Shown here: piece by piece, positions 22,561 to 33,544 of the stretch
How the letters are laid out: every line of letters starts with the position of its first letter
How positions within the stretch are numbered: position 1 is the first letter of the stretch
Source of the DNA: Amphimedon queenslandica
Taxonomy: Eukaryota > Porifera > Demospongiae > Haplosclerida > Niphatidae
DNA length: 59,907 nt
Assembly: GCF_000090795.2 (NCBI RefSeq)
Contig: NW_003546302.1
Location: 1-59,907 of the forward strand
Reading direction: 5' to 3'
Program-made: the position numbers and the translations under genes
Notes under the pieces: model-generated
The model's input: only the letters and a program-made list of their open reading frames with translations
Told to the model about the DNA's origin: nothing
The model's database searches: none

Positions 22561-24850
22561 CAGAAGTAGTGAGAAATAATAATCCACAAGTTTTGTCTCT
22601 ATACAGTCAAAAAATGTAACAAGGCACCTGTGGTGCATGATTGCTTGATTATCTGCAGCTTCCTGGCTCTTTAATACCTTTCACATATATGCATGCAAGC
22701 TGCTCCAGTTCCCATGCATGTCACTTGATTCACTTTTATTAATTGGCCAGTTGTGTCTAGTGTTTCATGGAATTTGTCAAGGCTATTATTACTATTACGT
22801 TACATACCATTATAATGGATTCAGCATTTCAATAATGGTCTTGACACATCCTGAAAAATATGAAAATGAATAATTGTACATTGAGCAAGGTCTTACAGCT
22901 CCTTGATTACAAAAATAACTGTATTAATTAGAGAGGGAGAGATAATTATACAGCAATGTTGATGTTACGCTTCTACAAATTATATATTTTTGGGTCTTCT
23001 TTTATCATAAATTGGCAAGTATTATTGATTAATAATTGGGTTACTGTATTGTTACTGCATCATACGATTGCCACATTCATTTTGTGGTGATGCAAATAAT
23101 AGTCATGTACATGTAGATGATTGTTTAATTGTTTGCATGAATTAATTACATTAATTCTTGAATCATCAAACCCATTGCTGCTTAAATTGCCATGCTAAAT
23201 ACAGAGGGGTCTTATCCACATAGACTACATGTGAGATTCCTGGCAAATATGATTTTGTTTTGACCCGTGTACAGTAATTGTGATACTACTTGGATCTACC
23301 ATACAGTGTCACTGTACCTGTATTAGTAGCTTTGCTTATAATCTTGTACCTGTATGAAGTGAATTTTTAGCAGAGAAAAATTATTCTAAGTGAGGTAAAC
23401 AGCATGAGCTTCATGAGCTGATAGGCGACACAGCATAGTATATGACATTTGCAACAGCTGTAAAAATTAATTTTATTCAAAATTTAATTTTAATTTGAAT
23501 CAGCTCAAAATTTCTACACAATATAAGTACATGTATGTGTATAAAAAAACATTGTACAATTTAAGAGTTCCCCTTTTTGTATTTTTGATGAAATTTGGTG
23601 AATGTTGCTGTACTATACAACAGAGTGTTCCTCTCAATTTTTGAGCAAATTTTAAAATTGATGAATCAAAATTTTATTTTAATTGGCTCAAATTCTCCAT
23701 GCAAGACAAGTACATGTCTATGCATCAGAAAACATAATAAAAATTGAAGAATACTCTCCTCGTCATTTTTAATTAAATTGGGTCAGTGTTCCTGCATATA
23801 GTACAGGGTGTTTGGCTCAATTTTTTAGCAACTTGACGATCCACTGACAAAAAGCTATATGAGCAATATGCTGTGGAACCCTGACTGTAAGTATTATTTG
23901 CAACGTTATAATAAACAGTTTTTCTGTTTCTCAATGCAAGTATGTATTGTTAATAGGTACTGCATATTTATGTCTTGTCATGCTTGTGTTTCTTGACTTC
24001 TGTCCTTTTGCATCTTTGTCTTCTGTTTCTCTCGCTCCTTCGCTAGGTCACTCACATTTTTTTTTCTCTTTCTTGTGTTAACACAGATTTAGTATCAGTA
24101 AGCAACTGCAAAATACCATACACATACATTAATGTATACAAACATTGTTATTGTTATTATTATTATTATTAATATTTTATGGTACATTGGTATGTCACAG
24201 ACATTGTCACTTGCTGCATGTGGGAACATTTATGCTTACAAGTAAGACACAATGCACACAATAGTGCTCTTGTGTACAGAGCATTTACTGAGAGTGAGAG
24301 GGAGTATGGTGCCTTATTGAATCCATGTACATTTAATTATTCAGGATATGTCCAACAAAGCAACATTAAACCACATCTAATGCCATTCTATTGCATGTAG
24401 ACTATGGCTAAAACACAAATTAATTTTTGTGACACCAATATTAATTTTTGAGCACATTTCAATGAAAACACGAAATTGTAAATACTCCAAAATTAGAACG
24501 TAAAAAGTATGAAACTGCAATTTTTTGCTTGTTGTTGTTGACCTGTTGTACTTATGATAAATAATTTTTGTTTTTTTTTCTGTATTTTGTAAATGTGGTG
24601 GTACGTGTGTTGTTTTGAGAGTACCATTGTATGTGTGTACTATAATACCATTGTGTGATTGTGTTGTGTACTATTGTAATAAAGATGAAAGTTATTGGTT
24701 GCATGTACATGTATATATCTTGTTCTACAGTCTTAGACTTCATAAAATACTTATAGTTTATTAATCTGTATTATTTCTGTCATTTCTTTTTGTGTACTGT
24801 TCTGTTTCTGTTATGTCCATTTAATTGTTATCACCTAAAATTAAACTCTC
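22561..24850. other. No gene seen; contains a ~185-bp tandem duplication (23475-23830)
   Basis: Long AT-rich stretch without credible exons. At 23475-23660 and 23661-23830 two copies of about 180 bases follow each other: each runs AATTTTAATTTGAATCAGC-like, CTCAAAATT, AAGTACATGTATGT, AACAT, GAGTGTTCCT and CTCAATTTTT. A TTATTA microsatellite sits at 24147-24175. Confidence 0.6.
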
Positions 24851-24854
24851 AATT

Positions 24855-25147
24855 GGTGCACAAATCAACAATTAATTATTATGAAATTGGAGCATTATTG
24901 TTTATGTGTTATTCTTTTTCGAAAACTAGTAATATGGCTTTTCTAACAACCTCGCCCTCTGGCTCGGTCTTTAGAAAAGCAATATTACTAGTTTTCGAAT
25001 GAGAATAACACAAACAATTTCATAATAATTGCTTGTTGATTTCTACATGAAATGAGACCGAATGAGACATTAATTTAGATAAAGATTTGATTTACATTCT
25101 TCTAGTTTAGTTAATCACATGATAAACTTAATTAGAAGAATGTAAAC
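24855..25147. repeat. Foldback (palindromic) element and adjacent hairpin
   Basis: The left arm (AATTATTATGAAATTG, TTTATGTGTTATTC, TTCGAAAACTAGTAATAT, GCTTTTCTAA) returns inverted within 10-20 bases, making a near-continuous hairpin of about 190 bases centred near 24955. A second hairpin follows at 25090-25147 (TTTACATTCTTCTAGTTTAG with its inverse). Neither has coding capacity. The first looks like a small foldback transposon. Confidence 0.75.
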
Positions 25148-26031
25148 ATTAATTAATGATTATTAATGAATAAGAACATTTTTGATAACAAAAAATTATA
25201 ACAAAAAGAATTATAGTAAGCATTATAACAATGCATGTGTATTTACAGTGTCCTGATTTGAACAACAAGCCTGTAAACATGGAAAGAAATGTAAATATGA
25301 AAAATGTAAAATTGCTCTCACTTGAATGCAAGACTCATTGATGATGTCAGTATCTTCTAAGCATGTGCATCAAGAAAATGGTGACACTAAAGAGATAGAG
25401 AATCAAAAGACGAAAAAGAGGCACTCAATTGTTATAACAAAAGTAAAAGTAATTGCAATGGTAACTGTATTGCCATCTGTGCTCAGAAGGCAATGTCAAT
25501 GGTAATGGGTTTCTCTGAGACATAATGAAGAGTACATTGTACATTCATGTATAGTCAGTGACATAGGCCTGTGTGACAATTAGTTACTTAGTAATCCATT
25601 CACTCAAATACATGTACATCACATACCACTTACTATTGCGTTTCTGCATAATTTCCACACATCCTTTTCTCTAAATAATAAGATAATGTCCATGTAACAA
25701 ACTGTTTATCGATTATGAGTAGTTAAGAAAGAGACGGTACTTTTAAGTGATGTTGATGTTTAAACATTGTACAGTACTGTGCGAAAAAAAAGCTAAGTAG
25801 CTGCGGGGTAGCTACTGTAAAACTGCGATATAAACTACCGTCGCGCTACCTTCAAAGTTTGCTGCTACTACCCCACCCAACTTGGTACTCCTACGCAGTA
25901 CACGTGTGCGCAGCGCATGCGCAGAGTAGAGTACAGCACACGCCTCGCAGAGTAATCGAAAGTAGCGTAAGGAAGACCTCTTGTTGTTCATCATCTTGTA
26001 GAAGTCTAGGAGAAGAGCCTGGAGAGGTAGC

Positions 26032-28069
26032 TATGACTTTAAGGAACCAGTTGAAGCATTTATCTCTTAAAAAAACTCGTAAGTTACTCTATCTAAAATG
26101 AATGATCTTCATGTACTTCGTACGTGTACCGTAGCTCCCTTCTATCTCATATACTTTGATGTGGATGAGACTGTGTCCCTTATAAAAGCTTCAGACCTTG
26201 TTGAGTCATCTGATACACTTCTAGTAGGAAGTGATTGTCATGTTAAAATAAAGAAGAAAATTTATGAAGGCAAAGTAGTAACTTTTGGTAAATTTACTGA
26301 AATCGTAGCTATCAGCGATTTTGCTTTCATATGTACTATTGTATTGTATTCAGGACAGAGAGATGAAGTGGAAAACGTACAAGAGCAGTTTTTGAACAAA
26401 GTGTATACTCCCGAATTTTTACAGGAGGAAAATACTAATAGCCCCTGGGATACAATTGAATCTGATGCTGCTAGTAATAGCGAGAACAATTATTCAATAG
26501 CTAATAATAAGAGGAAAAGAAAAGAGTCCAATGGTAATTTATTATTTGTAATGTTTTTAGAACTTTCAGTGCTGTTTCACTTAGTTCAGTCCACATTTTG
26601 TCACCCTTAAAAGTATATGATACAACTAGTTGGACAGTTTGAATGCTACCATAATTAAAAGTCTTAGTTAAAACAAACAGGGATTGAATTATTATTAATT
26701 ATGATTTGTAGATCATGAAAACCAAGTGAAGAAGAGAAAGAAGACAAATACAAAGACTGGAACCAAGGCATTGACAAAGTCCTCAAAAGAAAAACGCAAA
26801 AGTTAGTGTTAATGAGATAACTGTGAAAAGGTAATATAAAAATTGGTTTTAGAGCAAGAATTGAAAGTTGTTGCGATGTCATCTTTTGAGGAAAGTTCAG
26901 CTAATATTTCCTTGCCTCCACCTAACAATAACGCTACAACTCCCATTTCTACTATTGTGTTAGAGAATGATTCAGCTTCTGACAAATCAGAGCCAGAATT
27001 ACAAAATACAGGTAGTTTTAAAGTGCCCAGTTGTATTTCAGAATCTCCATCACCCTTGCCAGCTTCTATTTTTACTAGTATTGATCAAGGTACTATTTAT
27101 GAAGTGTCTGCTTTTATGATAATTGCATGTGATGTTTTTTTCCTCGTAGAAGCTATGCAATCTCTAACTGAAAGGGTAGAAAACCTTGAGCAAAAGAGCG
27201 ATCTTTTGATGTTACAAATTGGACCTCTTATATCTAAAAATACAGTCAGTGATAGCAGAAAAATATTCTAAATAAGATCTTTTATTTCAAAATTGTTGTA
27301 TACATGAACATTATAGTTAGAACATTATTGTGGTATATACCACTAATTAAAAGTATCTCTATCTCCTTTCTATTGTTTACCATACCTTTTAATTCTTGTC
27401 TTGTACTGATAAATTCTATGTATTTTTTTATAGACACAAGGAGTACCTCTGATACAGTCACAAGAATGTTATCAGCCATTACAACTAGAGACTGATAACT
27501 CCGGTGCAACAACAGCAACATTTCATTGGGTTCCTCCTGCTCCAGCAGCTGTGACTCCTGTTACATCTCAAAGTTCACCAGTTCCAGCTCATAATACTGC
27601 TCCAGTTCATTATTTTCGAGCTATGGCTTCCTCACAACAGTCAGTATCACATGTCCCTTGCTCCCCTAACTTATCGCAAGTGCTTCCACAGCCAGCAGCT
27701 TCACCACAACCTGCAAGTTCATCTGTCTCTAACAATCTTCTTCACCCAGATGCTGTAATTCAAAAGTATCTTAAACTACGTAACTTATCTAATGCAGGTA
27801 GGCTAGCTGTTCGGCTGGCATATGAGTCCTACTTTGGAAAAGATTTATAACACAAGTCCACTGTTAATGGTGAAAAAGATCTTCCGCCTTACCGAGAGAT
27901 AAAGTTTTGCAGTTAAAAAACAAGATGCTCAGCATTCATGAAGCCAATGTCTCATTGGAAGAGGAGTTGGAAGCAAATTGGACCAAGTGCATCAATGCCA
28001 TTAATCATATCGCTTCTTCATTAAGATCTAAGAAGCCATTAGCTTTAACTGTACTAAATAATAATTGAT
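26032..28069 (+). pseudogene. BEN-domain gene, damaged in the BEN domain (copy 1)
   Basis: Plus-strand exons with good GT/AG borders: 26032-26079 (MTLRNQLKHLSLKK), about 26133-26288 (a beta-rich N-terminal domain, YLIYFDVDETVSLIKASDL to EGKVVTFG), 26354-26534, 26711-26803 (very Lys-rich), 26853-27090, 27151-27243 (coiled coil SLTERVENLEQKSDLLML) and 27434-28069. The last carries a Pro/Ser-rich linker and the BEN domain: DAVIQKYLKLRNLSNAGRLA and ESYFGKDL, then TAA at 27848. After it HKSTVNGEKDLP continues in frame and ALPRDKVLQLKNKM follows one frame over, ending at 28069. BEN domains bind DNA and repress transcription. The stop and frameshift remove half the domain. Confidence 0.65.
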
Positions 28070-28221
28070 AAATAGTAACTAAACTATTAGCTATAATTAT
28101 TAGCTTTTGTTGAAAATTGAAAAAAGTCAAAATTACAAATATTCATGCCAAGCCTCATTATTTCATAGCCACTCCCATTCAATGTTTTCACGTGGCTGTC
28201 TATTGAAGAAGAGATATCACG

Positions 28222-28413
28222 ATGAACTCTAATGCTACTACAATTACTAAGCGCTCCAAACGAGGAAAGGGCAGAAAAAAGAGGCTGAAACATAAACTTG
28301 ATTTGCTGAAAGCTGAGAGAGAAGAATTTAGACTGGAGTCGTTAAGATTGGCCAGAAAGAACACAGCACTGAAAAGGTTTGTCACAGCGACATATATAGA
28401 TAGAAGTAAATAA
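28222..28413 (+). CDS. Small basic ORF (63 aa), bZIP-like look
   Basis: The frame encodes a basic cluster (KRSKRGKGRKKRLKHKLDLL) followed by a charged helix (EREEFRLESLRLARKN). Basic region then helix resembles a shortened bZIP, but there is no regular leucine heptad. It ends exactly where the foldback arm at 28404 begins. It could be a partial exon cut by that element, or chance. Confidence 0.3.
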   Translation: MNSNATTITKRSKRGKGRKKRLKHKLDLLKAEREEFRLESLRLARKNTALKRFVTATYIDRSK

Positions 28414-29136
28414 AAAAAACATTAAAAATGGGAAAATAGTAGGATTGAATTGGGAAAAAGTAAGGAAACAAGGGGNNNNNNNNNNNNNNNNNNNNNNNNN
28501 NNNNNNNNNNNNNNNNNNNNNNNNNNNNNNNNNNNNNNNNNNNNNNNNNNNNNNNNNNNNNNNNNNNNNNNNNNNNNNNNNNNNNNNNNNNNNNNNNNNN
28601 NNNNNNNNNNNNNNNNNNNNNNNNNNNNNNNNNNNNNNNNNNNNNNNNNNNNNNNNNNNNNNNNNNNNNNNNNNNNNNNNNNNNNNNNNNNNNNNNNNNN
28701 NNNNNNNNNNNNNNNNNNNNNNNNNNNNNNNNNNNNNNNNNNNNNNNNNNNNNNNNNNNNNNNNNNNNNNNNNNNNNNNNNNNNNNNNNNNNNNNNNNNN
28801 NNNNNNNNNNNNNNNNNNNNNNNNNNNNNNNNNNNNNNNNNNNNNNNNNNNNNNNNNNNNNNNNNNNNNNNNNNNNNNNNNNNNNNNNNNNNNNNNNNNN
28901 NNNNNNNNNNNNNNNNNNNNNNNNNNNNNNNNNNNNNNNNNNNNNNNNNNNNNNNNNNNNNNNNNNNNNNNNNNNNNNNNNNNNNNNNNNNNNNNNNNNN
29001 NNNNNNNNNNNNNNNNNNNNNNNNNNNNNNNNNNNNNNNNNNNACCACACCAGTTTGCAAGTACCCCCTTGTTTCCTTACTTTTTCCCAATTCAATCCTA
29101 CTATTTTCCCATTTTTAATGTTTTTTTTATTTACTT
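28404..29136. mobile_element. Inverted-repeat element interrupted by an assembly gap
   Basis: The 72 bases at 28404-28475 (AAGTAAAT, A-run, CATTAAAAATGGGAAAATAG, GGATTGAATTGGGAAAAAG, GGAAACAAGGGG) return as an essentially perfect inverse at 29065-29136. Between them are 568 Ns and 21 known bases. A perfect TIR pair indicates a recent element; assembly probably failed because of the element's repetitive interior. Confidence 0.85.
28476..29043. other. Assembly gap, 568 N
   Basis: Unknown bases. Open frames reported across it are artefacts of N translation. Confidence 1.
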
Positions 29137-29747
29137 GTTTTCATTCTTTTTTTTAATGTGATAAATTTCATACTGTTATGATTGTGTGGTTAGGTTAATT
29201 ATATTCATACTGATCACGTGCGCATAAATTAAAATGGCGTCAAACCACAAACCCACGCGGTGTCTGCAGCTGGATTTTGTCTTCCATTTTGCTCCATGTC
29301 TTTGCTTCTTTTTGAAACTACCTTTGTGGTCCTTGACCTAAGCACAAAAGAATGATGTAAAAGCCAACTTGAGCGGTTCACTGGATTAAAAGATTATCTG
29401 GTGCATAGAAGATGAAAGAAGAAAAAAAGTCTGAAGAATTTTGTAGAAATTTGAATTTGGGCCTGTTCTCAAGAAATGCTCCCGCTGCATTACAGTTCAC
29501 TTTAAAGATACCAGGTGAATCGCTCACTGAAGGAGAGCTCATCTAATCCATTTAATAAGGCTGTACAACGTAAGATAAAAGAGTTATAAGTGTTTGAAAA
29601 TTATAAAAACGGCCGCCATCTTGAAAAATCAACCTCAATCCTACATAGGCTACCGCCTATATAATATACATATTAATAAATGAATGTTGGAAGATTCTTA
29701 TTTCTAAATTTCAGTCTTAATCATGACTTTTATTTAGGACACTTCAA

Positions 29748-30617
29748 ATGTCTACTGTGCCTAAAGACAAAGGTTTTGTTTTGTTTGGCACCTTGTCAAT
29801 CGGATCACAGCATATGGTGAGCCAACTGAGGACAAGACCATCAGTCACTCGTCGTGAAGTGATACCTATAAGTGCTCTAAATAATATTCATTGTTTTCAT
29901 GAAGAAGAGATTTTTATTGATAAGGCAAAGGTACTGGGGAGAGGAGTTTTTGGAAAATGCTACTATGGATCACCTGGTCCTCAGTCTGTCTGTGTTAAAG
30001 TTTTCCGGAAAGATGTAATATACAGCTCTTCATATAACAATGAGGCTTATATGTTGTCTCAATGTTGCCATCATAATATTTCCTTCCTTTTTGGACTTTT
30101 GTCTACATCTAATGGGTATAAATGTTTACTGACAGCATTTCATAATATAGATGGAACCTCATACACTGTTACTCTTTGCTGGAAAAGCATCTTACTAGTA
30201 ATAGCAAGAGGTTTGCTGTATCTACATAATCATCGAAATGGTGTGATTTTACATAATAACTTAAAATGTGATAATATTGCTCTGGATAAATGTGGAGAAA
30301 CCATAGAAAGTCGCATTATAGATTTTGGCAAAGCATGCTTTGAAGAAAATGCCAGGCTATATCATTTGTCCTCAATGGAAAAAGAGACATACAAGAAAAA
30401 TCATCCTCAGATTGCACCAGATGTGAGGGACGGTCTTAAAAAACAATCTTCATCATCAGATGTGTACTCTTTTGGCAGAATTATTTTGTCTATAATCAAT
30501 AGCAAGAAATTGCCCATACCAGGTTTGTCATCTCTTATGGATAGATGTCTGGAGTATAGCATGGAGAAGCGTCCTAAAACTAATGAATTGTATGAATTTT
30601 TTAAAAGTATAATGTGA
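29748..30617 (+). CDS. Protein kinase-like protein with altered catalytic loop
   Basis: This uninterrupted 289-codon frame contains nearly all protein-kinase landmarks: glycine loop LGRGVFGKCYYG (residues 63-74), VCVKVF with the ATP-binding Lys84, a helix-C Glu99 (NNEAYML), catalytic loop HNNLKCDN (169-176), IDFGKA (191-196), IAPD (222-225, APE-like) and SDVYSFGRI (237-245), then KRP near 274. The usual HRD/HND aspartate is Asn171, so phosphotransfer is expected to be weak or absent unless compensated; the DFG Asp and Lys84 remain. The N-terminal 55 residues match no domain I know. A TTTATTTAG acceptor at 29729-29737 suggests a 5' non-coding exon. The frame is intact, unlike its neighbours, so it may be expressed, as a pseudokinase or scaffold. 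Tyrosine-kinase-like group is likely but unproven. Confidence 0.8.
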   Translation: MSTVPKDKGFVLFGTLSIGSQHMVSQLRTRPSVTRREVIPISALNNIHCFHEEEIFIDKAKVLGRGVFGKCYYGSPGPQSVCVKVFRKDVIYSSSYNNEAYMLSQCCHHNISFLFGLLSTSNGYKCLLTAFHNIDGTSYTVTLCWKSILLVIARGLLYLHNHRNGVILHNNLKCDNIALDKCGETIESRIIDFGKACFEENARLYHLSSMEKETYKKNHPQIAPDVRDGLKKQSSSSDVYSFGRIILSIINSKKLPIPGLSSLMDRCLEYSMEKRPKTNELYEFFKSIM

Positions 30618-31010
30618 ATATTACTAAGTGTACAATAATTACGATAACTATAATAAGAGAGAGTGAGAATGTAGAGTTGAGAAAAAGAGAGAGGAAGAGG
30701 ACAAATTAAGATTCAGCAGATTTGTATTTGTTATTTTATGGACACAATATAAATTTATAGCAAAATACATACACATGTATAACTTACACTACTTCTTGTT
30801 AAATTACGTAATGTGTGTATACGTAGTAGCGTGTATAGTTTAAATGTACATGTAGAGAAAGCGATGGTAGGGGCATGTAAACATATTATCCCTATTCATT
30901 AATATTTGTACATCTGACTTGATAAGCTGTACTCTCATTCCACTCCATGTATTTAATAACTGTACTACATGTAGCTTTCTACTTATGCTTTTTTAGTGCT
31001 GCGTTGGCTT

Positions 31011-31370
31011 GTACATTGTATGTGAGTATAGTTGGGAACTGCAGAGTAATCTGATTTGTGAAAAGCTGTACTGTATGACTCTGTTTCATTCCATGGCTTA
31101 TGTTTAATTAAAAAGAATCTTTTCTTTAATTACTGTATAGCTTGCCTTTGTCTTCATTTACACGTATTTGTAATATTATGGTTTGTACATTGTATGTGAG
31201 TATAGTTGGGAACTGCAGAGTAATGTGATTTGTGAAAAGCTGTACTGTATGTACTATGTTTCATTCCATGGCTTATGTTTAATTAAAAAGAATCTTTTCT
31301 TTAATTACTGTATAGCTTGCCTTTGTCTTCCTTTACACGTATTTGTAATATTGTGGTTGGTACATTGTCA
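31011..31370. repeat. 174-bp tandem duplication
   Basis: GTACATTGTATGTGAGTATA begins copies at 31011 and 31185, and a truncated third start appears at 31360. The copies are about 96% identical, including a TTAATTAAAAAGAATCTTTT block, so the duplication is recent. No coding sequence. Confidence 0.9.
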
Positions 31371-31493
31371 TTTTTGTGCTACTTGGAAAATCTACATGTA
31401 ACAGGCTGTACTCTGTTCTTGTACAATACGCAGATTTTTGATCTAATGGGGTATTTGCCCAATTCTGTAGATATAAAGTGTAAAGTTAAGTTA

Positions 31494-31736
31494 TATGTGA
31501 CCATAATTGACAAAAGGGACCTTATGGCGGGTAGTGAAATTTGTCTTTCTAGCCTAAGAAATCCAACTTCCTGAGCCCCATTTATCATAAAATTACTCCA
31601 CAGGATGCAAAAAGTTACCATGAAACTTTTAGAAACAATGATTGTCTAACAAAGCACTCATAGGTTGATATTTTCCATTATAACAATCAATTTTAAAATC
31701 CACCATAAGGGCCCTTTTGTCAATTATGGTCACATA
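31494..31736. mobile_element. 243-bp MITE with ~35-bp TIRs, copy 2
   Basis: Same ends (TATGTGACCATAATTGAC and its inverse) and same length as the element at 3693-3935, in the same orientation. The inner TIR part reads AAAAGGGACCTTATGGCGGG on the left and a slightly changed inverse on the right. It ends 51 bases from the stop codon of the Tc1-type gene. Confidence 0.92.
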
Positions 31737-31787
31737 TGTCTTCAATTTGTTTTGTTTTTAATATTACTAATAATTACAGTATAATAA

Positions 31788-33050
31788 TCAATATCCTGGT
31801 GGTCCTCCTCTCATTTCAATCACTTGAGGCACTACTTTTTTAAGGTGGCCAATATACCTCTTGCACTTTTGAACATCAGCTGTTTTCCAAAATTCAATTA
31901 TCCCTCCCACTAGCTCATCCTTGTGCTTTGGTTTTACTTCTCGTCGAATATACTCTTTTAACTCGTGCCATAAATTTTCTATTGGGTTTAAGTCAGGCGA
32001 CTCAGCCGGGGTCTTCCACCAATTTATGTCTCTACTTTCTAGCCAATCTTTCACTTTCCTTGAGGTGTGCTTGGGGTCATTGTCTTGCATTAATTTAGCT
32101 GATTGATTTACTCTAAAATAAGGTAGGAGTCCTGCTTCAAGCACTTTAATCAATCCATCAGCATTCATGATTCCCTCAAAAATAACAATAGGTGTTGCTC
32201 CCTTACAACTAATTCCACCCCAAATATGAACCTTCACAGGATGCTTTGGCCTATGAAATTATTCATAATATTATAACAATTAAGCAGTATAATTATGGCA
32301 GACCTGGGTTTGGGTTTAGCTTGTTCTCCATTCTTCCTGTAGCAAAATCTCCTGTGGCATTCCATTTGAATACTCGATTCATCTGTCCATAGTACATCCT
32401 CGAATCCATTGCTCTGTGACTCATTTAAGTGATCCATTGCCCTGTCAAAGAGTTTCTGCTTATTTGCCTCTCGTATAATCTGGCATAGGCACTTCCTTGA
32501 AAAGTCCAGCCAAGCCTTTCTCGAGAAGCTAGTATAGTCTTCAAAAATAATGGGTGCCCTTGATCAACCAGGATTTTCTGTAACTGGATTTTCAACAATA
32601 TGTACTACATCTAATGTAATTTTAGATGGACGTCCTGAACCTGCATGAAAATGTGTTAATTTATCAGTATCAATTATTTTAAATTTTGTTTTTTTAGTGG
32701 CAGTAGAATAATTATAATTATATCAAAGTAATCACAATCAATCAACACTTCATAACTGCCCCAATTCACAAACCTGGACGACGGGTTATGCTGCCAGTTT
32801 CTTCATACTTCTTTAACAATCTATAGACTGCATTGACTTTAACATCAAGTCCTTCTCTTCTTAACAATTCAACGATGGTTGTTGATTTATGTCCTATTGC
32901 TGATGTTTTTTTCCAATTAATTATATATAATAATGATTTTAATAATAATAGAGTTTCTATTAACAATGAAATGTGAATAAAATAAGCCTTCTTACAAGAT
33001 AAATACAATATTCTCTGCTGTTTATATGTGCTATACACCATTCTTGTCCT
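31788..33050 (-). pseudogene. Tc1/mariner-type DDE transposase, spliced and frameshifted (copy 1)
   Basis: Read on the minus strand. N-terminal helix-turn-helix blocks (from about 33050; VELLRREGLDVKVNAVYRLL, EETGSITRRPG) are split by an intron with GTAAG/ATCAG borders. A middle exon (32640-32304) gives SGRPSKITLDVVHIVEN, SRERLGWTFQGSAY and, in another frame, VLWTDESSIQMECHRRFC, so it is frameshifted. The last exon (32250-31788) is open and holds the DDE core: VHIWGGISCKGA, LMQDNDPKHTS and SPDLNPIENLWHELKEYI, ending GGPPGY. The family cuts and pastes DNA at TA. The catalytic motifs are still readable, so decay is recent. The gene reads inward from the inverted end at 33350. Confidence 0.85.
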
Positions 33051-33544
33051 CTGATCCTTGCCTGTGACAAATCCACGCTGTCCTTTGATGATATCGTGTC
33101 CTCTCACGTGAGTCCACAGGCCTAGAAGGTAGAGCGCGCTTCGCCGTAATTGGTCGGTCGGGTGCAGCGCGACGGTACTTCGTCGCACTGCAACCGCACC
33201 GCACGGTAGAGCAGCAACGATGAGCAACCGCAGCGCATGGTAGAAGGCTAGAATACCGCGTGCATGTACTCCCGCTGTTAGAGCGAAGTTTGCTGACAGT
33301 AGTGCGGTGCTACTCCGCTCTACTTAGCCTTTTTTTTGCACTATACTGTACTTGTTCAAATTGGACATGCTTTGAATTTTCTTAGCATTTTGTCTTACAG
33401 TATTCCATTCTCCTGTACAATAAATGACACAACAAAATTACAGACCAAAAGACTCTCATTCTCTATCCTTCAATGTACATGTGTACATGCACTGTATAAA
33501 ACATGCACTGTAATGTGAATTGTGTCTTACTATGATGCTAGAAT

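Larger units (their letters stand above)
25770..33350. mobile_element. Candidate 7.6-kb region bounded by similar inverted ends
   Basis: The left end reads TACAGTACTGTGCG, an A8 run, then GCTAAGTAGCTGCGGGG. The right end, in reverse complement, reads TACAGTATAGTGC, an A8 run, then GGCTAAGTAGAGCGGAG. An outer TA could be the target duplication, with CAGTA ends as in Tc1/mariner elements. After about 40 bases the two ends diverge, though both continue into GC-rich DNA. Between them lie a BEN pseudogene, a kinase-like ORF, a foldback with a gap and a Tc1-type transposase transcribed inward from the right end. Either this is one composite element or the two ends belong to separate insertions, the right one to the Tc1 copy. 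I favour separate copies. Confidence 0.35.

Noticed and set aside
28382..29161. Long open frames over the first N gap on both strands
   Set aside because: They consist almost wholly of translated Ns; the flanks are an inverted repeat, not coding sequence.
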